64,000 bases of DNA from Poteriospumella lacustris (taxonomy: Eukaryota; Sar; Chrysophyceae; Chromulinales; Dinobryaceae), in NCBI GenBank assembly GCA_008000375.1, contig SMOI01000049.1, positions 93,724-157,723 on the forward strand. Reading direction: 5' to 3'. Positions 29,517-37,708 of the stretch are shown here, piece by piece. A program made the translations under genes and the position numbers. Each line of letters opens with the position of its first letter. Positions within the stretch are counted from its first letter, which is position 1. Below the pieces are notes generated by a model. That model saw only the letters and a program-made list of their open reading frames with translations. It searched no databases and had not been told where the DNA came from.

Positions 29517-30285
29517 CCCCATCGCACATCGCGTTTGCCATGCTGCCCCTTTCTCTTCCGATTCTGTTATGTTCTCTTTGGCGTCTCTCCTGCCCTTCTC
29601 ATCATCGATTGATTTGTTACCAGTCTCCCCCTTTTGATTAGATGTGGGCACTAGACGTTACACTAGCCGTCCGTTGTAGGTATCGTACCATTATCTCCGC
29701 GACGTGTCCAGTTCCACACACCGATATATTCAACTCATGTCTCCTTGACCGCGACCCATTGATATTGCAGCGGTATTGCTTCCAGTTATCCTCGCTCCTC
29801 TTTGTAAAGTCCATTCGTAAATGTGTTCGCCGTCTTCACACTCCACCGTCCCTCCCGCCGGGCGGCAGTTCCGTCCACCGCCGAAGAACCGTTTCATCTC
29901 TCGCGGTCGCGGTGCTGCCTGTGTTGTGGACGGTGACGGTGACGGTGACAGGGGGGGTAGATACGGCAGTAGAATTAGAAGAGCGAGGAAGAGTGTAGGT
30001 CTATTCTAGATTGGATGCAGGAGGGTAACAGCAATCGTGTCGTGGGTATCAACACCCACGACCACGATTGTACAGCAAATACAGACGACAAATGGAAACG
30101 AGTTTGAGCGATAAGAGGCATAATGGGTAATGGCTGAGAGACACGCGAGGTGAATTAGAAAAAGTTCAGTTAATTAGATGGGGGATTCCGTTCTAGTTTC
30201 CCCACAACATGTACGAGACAGTACAGAGATCGAGTGAAGAGCCAGTACAACGATAACAATTCAGCGAATAGGTCAGGAAAGCTGT
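29517..30285. other. Convergent intergenic region with a long hairpin
   Basis: 769 bp between GPCR copy 3 and the Rcf2-like gene. It is T-rich near 29,517-29,900 and A-rich further right. A near-perfect inverted repeat lies at 30032-30070. No gene recognised. Confidence 0.55.
30032..30070. terminator. Long inverted repeat between convergent genes (possible termination or processing hairpin)
   Basis: The left arm caatcgtgtcgtgggt (30032-30047) pairs with the right arm acccacgaccacgattg (30054-30070) across a 6-nt loop, with a single unpaired base. A stem of ~16 bp is unlikely by chance. It sits between two convergent genes, where both 3' ends should fall, so a role in 3' end formation or RNA stability is plausible; function is inferred. 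Confidence 0.45.
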
Positions 30286-30918
30286 TTAATGCGCTTCGGT
30301 CTTGTGGCGCTTCTCTTCCTCTTCAGGCTCCAAGAAGCGACCGCGACGATCCATGTACTCACGGAAGGCCATGGTGGTCAACAAGATAGACAAGACACCA
30401 CCCTGGGCGAAGACACGCGAGTGCATGATCTTCTGCGACAACGTCAAGTGCGTGTTGTGCATCTGAGTGGTCAAGATACCGCCAGCAAGAGGGACACCCA
30501 AGGCGGCAATCATCTGGAAAGGATGATCGTAGATGTAGTTCATGACGATGTGATGAGCTGGGAGATGCGAGTGCTTTTGGATTTCCACGACAGGGTCCTT
30601 GGACATGCCGTACTTATGAGGACGCAACAAGGCGTCAGTCATGGTCGTCTCGAACACGAACGAGAAGGTTCCGATGAAGGTCATGGTGGGAATAGCCCAC
30701 TTGATAGAAATCGAAGTGAAGCGGTTGAAGTTCTTGTTGCGATAAGCCACAAAGGCAGTACCAGCCGCGGCCGCAGCAGTCAAACCAAGACTCCACTTGG
30801 TGGCCTCCCACAAGGACAGATCCATGATCTGTTGCTTGCGAAGCTTGTCACCAAGACCTGCATCCGAAGAGGCAGTATCGTAACGAGAAGAAGACGAAGG
30901 GGGCGTTTCCTTGTGCAT
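30286..30918 (-). CDS. Rcf2/HIG1-domain-like mitochondrial inner-membrane protein
   Basis: A 210-aa protein with about four hydrophobic segments (LSLGL...AAAAAGTAFVAY, WAIPTMTFIGTFSFVF, FQMIAALGVPLAGGILTT, VFAQGGVLSILLTTMAF). The last, with HSRVFAQGGVLSILL followed by the basic REYMDRRGRF, fits the hypoxia-induced gene 1 (HIG1) domain, where R-x3-QG is conserved. An N-terminal membrane part plus a C-terminal HIG1 domain is the layout of yeast Rcf2, which tunes cytochrome c oxidase and supercomplexes of the respiratory chain. Start at the ATG at 30918; single exon; strong codon bias suggests good expression. The family is likely, orthology to Rcf2 less so. Confidence 0.7.
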   Translation of the reverse strand: MHKETPPSSSSRYDTASSDAGLGDKLRKQQIMDLSLWEATKWSLGLTAAAAAGTAFVAYRNKNFNRFTSISIKWAIPTMTFIGTFSFVFETTMTDALLRPHKYGMSKDPVVEIQKHSHLPAHHIVMNYIYDHPFQMIAALGVPLAGGILTTQMHNTHLTLSQKIMHSRVFAQGGVLSILLTTMAFREYMDRRGRFLEPEEEEKRHKTEAH

Positions 30919-31468
30919 GGTTGATAGTTGTTTGAAGCGAAGTTGCTTTGACGCGAAGTTGGTTACTTAAGTTTGATTGTTTTAAGTTGTGAATTATGCA
31001 ACCACTCTTGCATGATTCCTGGACGAAAGAAGCGTTGCAGGCCTGCACTCTTTTTAGATCCAAGCCCCACAAACAAGAAGGCTTTCAGTGGCAGAAACTT
31101 CTCCGACGCTGGCACTTCCGTTGAAAGCGACCACGAAGAAGTGGGGCTGCGCGACACACAAGTGGTGTCTCCCCAGGGGTGTGCCCTTGGGACACCACTC
31201 ACCGGCGAAGGAGTGCGATAGGAAAGCACCACCGTGAAGCGGATGTCGGTTCCTATTGTACTTTGGACATTGAACTTCAACACTTCAACATGGCCGTACC
31301 ACTCGTTCGTACACTTCGTCACTGAGTCAAATCATCGCTGGTGGATGGATGACGAGAACTACGATGAAACCTGTCGTCATTCGTGTACGTTCCGGTAAAT
31401 GATCAACCGCCCCCATTTATACTTACACGGCAACCAACACACTGGGTACGAAACTTTCTGTCGCTATT
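30919..31468. promoter_or_regulatory. Upstream region of the Rcf2-like gene with an inverted repeat
   Basis: 550 bp between two minus-strand genes. It contains a perfect 9-bp inverted repeat at 31161-31199, about 245-280 bp upstream of the Rcf2-like start. No open frame of interest. Confidence 0.5.
31161..31199. repeat. Perfect 9-bp inverted repeat with GC-rich centre
   Basis: Arms agtggtgtc (31161-31169) and gacaccact (31191-31199) are exact reverse complements across a 21-nt spacer that itself contains a small palindrome (ccccagggg). This could be a cruciform or a dimeric factor site in the promoter of the Rcf2-like gene. Confidence 0.5.
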
Positions 31469-33199
31469 CTACCACTGCATCACTCGACCCAGCAATGAGA
31501 ACAAGCGCTCGTTGTAAGGGCGGAAGAACTCATCCAGCCGCTGTCGTGTTTCAGCGTCCAACGGATCGTATTTCCGTGTATTCTTGGGTTCAATATCCAG
31601 TTCATCAAGAGGGGGAAGCTTTAAGAACGAGAAAACATCGTTCATCGTCGACACGACGGCCTCCTGGCCGCCTTGAATGTCTTTGATCGACATGATCTTC
31701 AACTGATCTGCAGGCCATTGCTTCAAATAAGATTCGATTTGGAAGCAATACAAACCGCGAATAAGCAACGAGTGGCCACCGTGGTTCATTGGCCTCGTTT
31801 TCAGAATACTCTGTGCGAAGTCTTCCATGGTCGATTCGGGAGTGATGTTGGCACGAGCCAATTCGGCCATTTCCTCGTCGATAACCTCTGCAAAGGACTT
31901 GCCGACGAACGCGGATTGCCCACGGACTTGCAGTTGTTCTGGTGTTCCGTTGGGATCTTGGATCATCTGATACTGCGAATAGGCACGGTCGACCGGGTTG
32001 CGAAGCATGATGATCAGCTTCGCCCAGGGGACGATTTGCAGCATTCGCGGCAAGACAATGTCGTAGTGCAACAGATACGATGGCGTACTCTCGCCAGTGA
32101 TGATCGAGGGATGACGCTGCAGCAGCTCTTCCTCGAAAAACTTCAAATAGAAGAGACGGTGGGCATTGGTATCATCTGCCGGGAGCTTGTGGTTGAATCT
32201 CCAGTCGAAATAATGTGTTTCGCGGCGTTTACTGCGCGCAACCAGTGAATGCTGATTGAGGTATTCGTACATCGACGTCGTGCCACATTTCTAGTTCATC
32301 AGAGAGGAGACAGCGACGATAACGACGATACCTCACGGTCAGTTCACAAAATGACGCTTACCTGCGCACCAATAACGACGAAACGAGGAGTATGCAGATG
32401 CACTTGATAGTTCTTGACATCGCGAGCCAAGTCGATCGAGCGTCGCGTCTGGTAGACGACTTCTCCGGGCTCCAACTGCAGGCGGGGAGGCATAACGAAG
32501 TCTTCGTCGACGTAATCGAAGATCAAGTGCGTCCGATAACCGGAAGGCATTTTGTTGTAGACTGCATGCTTGGCTTGGTTGTTGAGTTCGATGATGCGAC
32601 CAGGTTCGTAGAAATACTGTGACGACAGTGGCGACGTAAACACCTTCCTCGATCGAAAGGCATCAACGACTTACCTGTTTCATTTCAGATTCCACAGGAC
32701 CGACCCAAAACTCAACCAATTCGCTGGTTTCAATAGCAAGATGAACACGATGCGTCTTTTTCACCCACAGACCGGTATCATGGTGAGGAGGGATGTTCAC
32801 CCCGGCAGGCATGCGCGCCAATAAACTGCGGACGACGCGCGATTCATCGATACCGATGGCACTGTACACCTCGTCCAGCAGGCTCTTCCATTCAGGATCA
32901 CGTGAGAAAGGGAGATCCATAACAGATTGCAAGAAATCATCGCAAAAGGTGAAGATAATCTTCTGAATTCCCCAGGCGTCGTGGGAAGCACGCACCAAGC
33001 GTACATTTCCCACCTGGTTTTTGTCTTCCCAGAACTCCTCCGGAAGAGATCTAATCTTCGCCGACCATTTGGAACCATCAATACGTGCAAGAGTATAGCA
33101 ATAGTCGGAATCGTAAGGAGGCGATCGCTGAAAGACAGGGTTGAGTTTGTTGGACAAATCGACTCGTCCGTCGGGGGGCACCATTACCATCGCCGCCAT
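31469..33199 (-). CDS. Fused Asp/Asn beta-hydroxylase-like and sulfotransferase protein
   Basis: Three exons (33199-32675, 32616-32362, 32290-31469) with introns of 58 and 71 nt give 533 aa. Residues ~1-255 are a 2-oxoglutarate/Fe(II) aspartyl/asparaginyl beta-hydroxylase-like domain: PPHHDTGLW, KTHRVHLAIE, then GRIIELNNQAKHAVYN and SGYRTHLIFDYVD supply the His ligands and the Arg that would bind 2-oxoglutarate. Residues ~258-533 are a PAPS-dependent sulfotransferase: the 5'-phosphosulfate loop IGAQKCGTTSMYEYLNQ and the 3'-phosphate motif MLRNPVDRAYSQY are intact. The second splice creates the PAPS loop exactly, which supports the model. There is no signal peptide, so it acts in the cytosol or is membrane-recruited. 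The two steps may act in sequence on one substrate, which is unknown. Confidence 0.9.
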
Positions 33200-33759
33200 T
33201 TTTTAAAACTTTTCTCCACAATTAAATTGTTGCGTCGTCAGTCTTCCGTCCGCTGGGTATGGTAGGCCTTGTCAACCATCTTGTCAGAGATTGCCGCGTC
33301 GTGAAGAAATTGAAGAAACGAGGCAGTTGGCAGCGTAGGCGACGTCGGCGATTGTTTGGTGACCGGAGACACCGCTTACTTTGACGGTCAACTGGGGTGG
33401 ATATCAGGCAATTATAGCCCTAAACCTTAACACTGTAGCGCGACGACGACGACGATGACCGACGCCCTAGACCCTAGACTGCTGCTCTGCTCACCTTATT
33501 TCGTACGTTGTTTGGCTTCAAACACGCTTCAGGGTTTACATTGCCGACCTATATGAGTCGTGGTACAGCTTCACCTCACGAATGTTGATTCATTCCGAAA
33601 TCACGATGCAAAACTCCAACATTTCTGAAGGGCGGACAAACTAGATGTCACCGAAGTCAGTTAAGATTCCATGATCTTGTCATATAACTTTCTCAAATCT
33701 CTGTAATTAAACAATATACTATAACTACAGATTTCGTCTCTAAGTTAACCGTCAAAGTC
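33200..33759. other. Intergenic: fusion-enzyme promoter and COMMD 3' flank
   Basis: 560 bp, AT-richer than its surroundings, without a gene. It has two short telomere-like words (33418, 33465) that do not form an array. Confidence 0.5.
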
Positions 33760-34492
33760 TCACCGGGGAGCAACGAAATCCAGAAAGGACCGACATTTCT
33801 CAAGAGATGCTAAAAACTGGTAGAATTGATCCACCGACATCTCCAAGAAGTGAGTCTTTCTTCCCTCCCGCTCGCTATCGACAGTTAGTTTAAGTTGAAG
33901 GAACGTTTTACCAACGTGGTCCAATTCCTCAGTCGATGCGGTAACACCGAAAGACCAATCCAAATCGACAAGTTTGTTCTTGGCGATAATCTTTGAAACC
34001 AAATAATTGGCAATTTTCTTTTGCTGTGCCTCCCATGCTTGGATGAGCAACTGTGAGATTGTTGAGGACAGTGACAAAGCACTGCTTCGCTTCCGAATGT
34101 AGTCACTGGAAGTACTTCCATTGTTAAGCGCTACGTTTCCGCAACGGCGTCATTAGAAAAATAAAAAGGAAGAATAAATTGGAACAACAATACCTTCTCC
34201 ATAGAATACGAGAACAGATTGCGCTAATCCTTTCAACTCTACTCCTGGCAGGCTACATTTAAGGACAAACGAAACCACATGGATACAATCAGAGTTACTT
34301 CTGTGTTGGGTAAGGTTTCCACAATCTCGCATACCCAAACTCTCCAGCCAGTTCAGCAAGTCCATCTTGGTAGTTTACATTCGCTGTATCTACGAGAAAA
34401 TCCAAAGATAGCTGCAATAGTTTTATTCCCGTTGCAAGTTGTTCAAGCGGGGCCAAGCCGGCTTGAAATCTGTCAGATGTTTGTTCCGCCAT
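33760..34492 (-). CDS. COMM-domain protein, COMMD7-like
   Basis: Three exons (34492-34335, 34300-34194, 34130-33760) give 211 aa. The C-terminal COMM domain is clear: KLVDLDWSFGVTASTEEL, VGKTFLQLKLTVDSE, then FLEMSVDQFYQFLASLEKCR, closest by pattern to COMMD7. The N-terminal helical HN domain runs over the first two exons (LLQLSLDFLVDTANVNYQDG, then SFVLKCSLPGVELKGLAQSV). COMMD proteins assemble into a ten-subunit ring that works with CCDC22/CCDC93 and Retriever in endosomal recycling. Intron 2 is 63 nt; intron 1 is only 34 nt (GTATG...CACAG) and is the least certain part of the model, though both splices restore the frame. Confidence 0.8.
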
Positions 34493-34915
34493 TTTCCGAT
34501 TTTCACAATCCTTATCGTTGTAACCAATGGCTTGAGTCCGCACAAACGAATTGTGATCGATGCGGAACAGGAGTTTTGGTCGGATTTGATAGGGATAGAC
34601 AGACAACAAATGCGACTGCGAAAAAGGATCAGGCCACGGCGACGACGACGCACACACATCTCTATATCTGGGAAACTCTGGAAGTTCTGGACAATATCAA
34701 CCGACCGACATATCGCTAAGGTCATCTGTTGGTGGAGACCACTGATGTTTCGTGCCGTGAACACGCGGCAAAAAAGGTTCGTGTGGCAGGCCGGACAGCA
34801 AAACGACTCTTTTTTGAGATCTTCGCAGAGAGCTTCGTTGCCGCAAGAAGGTTTGAAGCGCATCTTGTCGCTACGGTCCTCACAAATCATTTGGAATTCA
34901 CGTGGATTTTGAAAG
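34493..34915. promoter_or_regulatory. Divergent promoter region, COMMD7-like and PDI genes
   Basis: 423 bp between outward-facing starts. A CACGTG palindrome at 34899-34904, 11 bp before the PDI ATG, is more likely in the leader than a functional E-box/UPR site. Confidence 0.45.
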
Positions 34916-36513
34916 ATGAGATCGTTTCTGTTGTTCCTCTTGGCCGTGATTGCTGCCCCTGTCTTGTTGGTGGCCTTGGACATCCCTGTCGAGGAGGGTG
35001 TCCTTGTTTTGGGTGATGACAACTTTGACGCTGCCGTCAAGGAGTACAACAACATCCTTGTTGAGTTCTACGCCCCTTGGTACGTCGTCCCTTTGGAATT
35101 AAGATTTCTTTGATTTGGGGCTAATTCTTCATTTTCCAAACAGGTGCGGTCACTGCAAGTCTTTGGCCCCTGAATACGCCAAGGCTGCCCAGGCTTTGGC
35201 TGATTCCCCTGTGAAGTTGGCTAAGGTTGATGCCACTGCTCACAACGATGTGGCTCAGAAGTTCCAAGTCCGTGGTTTCCCTACCTTGAAGTTCTTCAAG
35301 AACGGTAAGGCCTCTGACTACAACGGCGGCCGTACCGAGAAGGAGATCGTCAGCTGGTTGGAGAAGAAGACTGGCCCTGTCTTCCACACTTTGTCTTCTG
35401 AGGCTGACCTTGAGAAGTTGCAAGAGTCCAACGACGTCTTCGCCGTTGGTGTCTTCGCTTCTTTGGACTCCGCCGAGGCCAAGGCCTTCGTCGCTGCTGC
35501 CGAGGCTGACGAGCTCCACGTGTACGCCTTGACCACTGATGCCGCTGTCAAGAGCAAGTTGGCTGCTGCTGACAACACTGTTGTCGTCTTGAAGACCTTC
35601 GATGACTTGCGCAACGAGTTGACCGTCGCCGCTGACGCTCAGGCCGATGTCATCTCCAAGTTCGTCGCTGCCAAGTCCACCCCTTGGGTGTTCGAGTTCT
35701 CTCCTGAGACCTCCAAGACCATCTTCTCCAACCCCGTCACCAAGCACGTGTTGTTCTTCACCGACCGTGACGCTGACCACCACGAGACCACTTTGGCTGC
35801 CTACCGCGAGGTTGCTCAACAACACCAGGGCGATCTTCTTTTCGTCAACGTTCCTTCCTCTGAGAGCAAGGTCTTGGCGTACTTCGAAGTCGCTGATGCC
35901 AGCTTGCCAGCCATGGTCATTGCTGATTTGGGATCTGAGTCTGGTATCTTGAAGTTCCGCTTCAACGGTGCTTCCCACTCTGCTGACGAGGTCAACACCT
36001 TCGTTCATGCTTTCAAGAAGGGCGACCTTAAGCCTCACTTGAAGTCTGAGGAGGTCGAGGCTGCTGACACTGAGGGTGACGTTGTCGTTGTCAAGGGCAA
36101 GTCTTTCCACGACTTGGTCATCAACAACGACAAGGATGTCTTCGTTGAGTTCTATGCTCCTTGGTGCGGTCACTGCAAGCAGTTGGGTAAGTGTGTTCAT
36201 CAGTTGTTTTAATCCGTACGATGCTGTTAACGCTGCTCCTTTCCTGTTTGTAGCTCCTACCTGGGAAGAGTTGGCCAAGAAGTATGGTGACCACAAGGAC
36301 AAGATTGTCATTGCCAAGATGGATTCCACTGCTAACGAGGTCCAATACCCTGGTGTCTCCGTCCGTGGCTTCCCCACCTTGTACTTCTTCAAGGCTGGCT
36401 CCAAGGGTACCCCCATCAAGTACGAGGACAAGCGCGAGTTGGACAGCTTGGTTTCCTTCATTGAAGAGAACGCTCACCACGCTGAGGCTGTTTCTTCCAA
36501 GGATGAGCTGTAA
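34916..36513 (+). CDS. PDI: Protein disulfide isomerase, ER lumen, ends KDEL
   Basis: Three exons (34916-35079, 35144-36186, 36254-36513) with introns of 64 and 67 nt give 488 aa. It would form and rearrange disulfides in the ER. The layout is signal peptide (MRSFLLFLLAVIAAPVLLVA), thioredoxin domain a with WCGHC (Cys56/Cys59), redox-inactive b and b' domains, domain a' with WCGHC (Cys396/Cys399) and the C-terminal retrieval signal KDEL. Each intron interrupts the gene next to a CGHC site, the first inside the Trp codon before it and the second in the Ala codon just after CGHCKQL. This symmetric placement may go back to the ancestral domain duplication. Codon bias is extreme (nearly all Leu TTG, Lys AAG), as for a very abundant protein; this leaves a 446-codon antisense frame open. 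Confidence 0.97.
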
Positions 36514-36801
36514 AGTGTTGTAAAGGTCGCTTATTCACACAAGTCCCAATGGTTCCTCAGCTATCATCTGCCAGTCCGATCCTTCTGATCAGTGACACCT
36601 GAGTCAAGCTCTGTGTGCTTTCTGTGGTTCTTTTTGGTTCACCTTCCGTTCCTATTCACATATGTGTCTTATGAAAGATTCCTTTGTGTCTAAGAATGCG
36701 GGGTGGGCGACGATCCACAACTTCATTTCGCCAGCTATAGTTACCAACCGATGAGTAATGTCTCTTAACAATTCATGTCTCGTCCTACAGCGATGCAGCC
36801 G

Positions 36802-37305
36802 TTACACCAGCATCATTTGCAAGATTGCTATATCGATATAACGATTGAACTTCCATCCCGCTTCTTTGAGCAAGCCGGCGGGTTGAAAGCCAGCGGCCAG
36901 ATGCATCACTTTGGATGGCACGTTTTCGTCGGCCATTCGTGCCAGCAGCGAGTGAAATCCTTGTTCACGAGCAACAGCGATGAGATGGTGAAGCATTTTC
37001 TTGCCTATTCCTTTCGCCTGGGCGTGTGGCGCGATATAAATCGATACTTCGGCAGTGATCGAGTATCCAGGTCGTTCTGAGAAGAGCGACAGTGAGGACC
37101 AGCCCACAACTTCCTTCGTGGCCGCAGCTTCGAAAACAAACACAGGCAATCGCTGTGGATCATGGGCAAGAAACCACTTTTCTCGGACTTCCACAGTCTG
37201 AGGATGCAAATCTTGTGTCGCCGTTGTGTGCAGCACAGCGTAATTGTAGATGTCAGTAATCACCGGCACATCTGACAGTTCTGCTAATCGAATTTCTCCC
37301 TCCAT
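36802..37305 (-). CDS. GNAT N-acetyltransferase, phosphinothricin-acetyltransferase (PAT) type
   Basis: A 167-aa acetyl-CoA-dependent acetyltransferase. The N-terminus MEGEIRLAELSDVPVITDIYNYAV is typical of bacterial PAT/YncA-like enzymes, and motif A reads AEVSIYIAPHAQAKGIGKKML with the Q-x2-G-x-G/A loop that binds the acetyl-CoA pyrophosphate. The C-terminal FQPAGLLKEAGWKFNRYID block is also characteristic. Relatives acetylate methionine sulfoximine/sulfone and similar amino-acid analogues; the native substrate here is unknown. It has no intron and no targeting signal. The family is mostly bacterial, so ancient or recent acquisition from bacteria is possible but not shown by composition. 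It is convergent with PDI (288 bp apart). Confidence 0.88.
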   Translation of the reverse strand: MEGEIRLAELSDVPVITDIYNYAVLHTTATQDLHPQTVEVREKWFLAHDPQRLPVFVFEAAATKEVVGWSSLSLFSERPGYSITAEVSIYIAPHAQAKGIGKKMLHHLIAVAREQGFHSLLARMADENVPSKVMHLAAGFQPAGLLKEAGWKFNRYIDIAILQMMLV

Positions 37306-37708
37306 TCACTCACGCAACTCGTTTATCGTCAACCAAATATCTACAGTATAGAATATCTACAGTCAATGATCATGGAGTGTATCCCACTGTCCTGCCAAAC
37401 GCAGATAAGATCATTCAAAATGATATCGGATATCTGGTATCGTCACGGTCGCTGGACGATGCGGCGGAGAGTCGGTCATCGTCGTCATGGCTGCCAAGAG
37501 ACCCGACGACGACGACCGCCACGGAGCGGAACGAGGAACGGAACATGGACCGTTGAGAGGGAAGATTCTCGTCGTCTATCTGTCTATCTGCTTCCACAAC
37601 GAGGGTAACACAGGGATTGGGCAGACAGTGTCATAGTGGTGAAACAAGCGTTATCGTATTTTCTGAGTGAGCAAGCCATTTCGTCAGGACAACGTGCGGA
37701 TTGAGTAA
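37306..37708. promoter_or_regulatory. Divergent promoter region, GNAT and Asp-box membrane protein genes
   Basis: 403 bp between outward-facing starts. No specific site recognised. To the right of this point GC content rises sharply. Confidence 0.45.

Noticed and set aside
33418-33480. Telomere-like words (ccctaaacc, cctagaccctag)
   Set aside because: Only two short, non-tandem and non-identical words; not a telomeric or interstitial repeat array.
34899-34904. CACGTG in front of PDI as an unfolded-protein-response element
   Set aside because: It lies 11 bp before the ATG, so it is probably transcribed leader; no full ERSE/UPRE context.
35121-36461. 446-codon minus-strand frame opposite PDI
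   Set aside because: Shadow caused by extreme codon bias; it runs across both PDI introns and has no domain.
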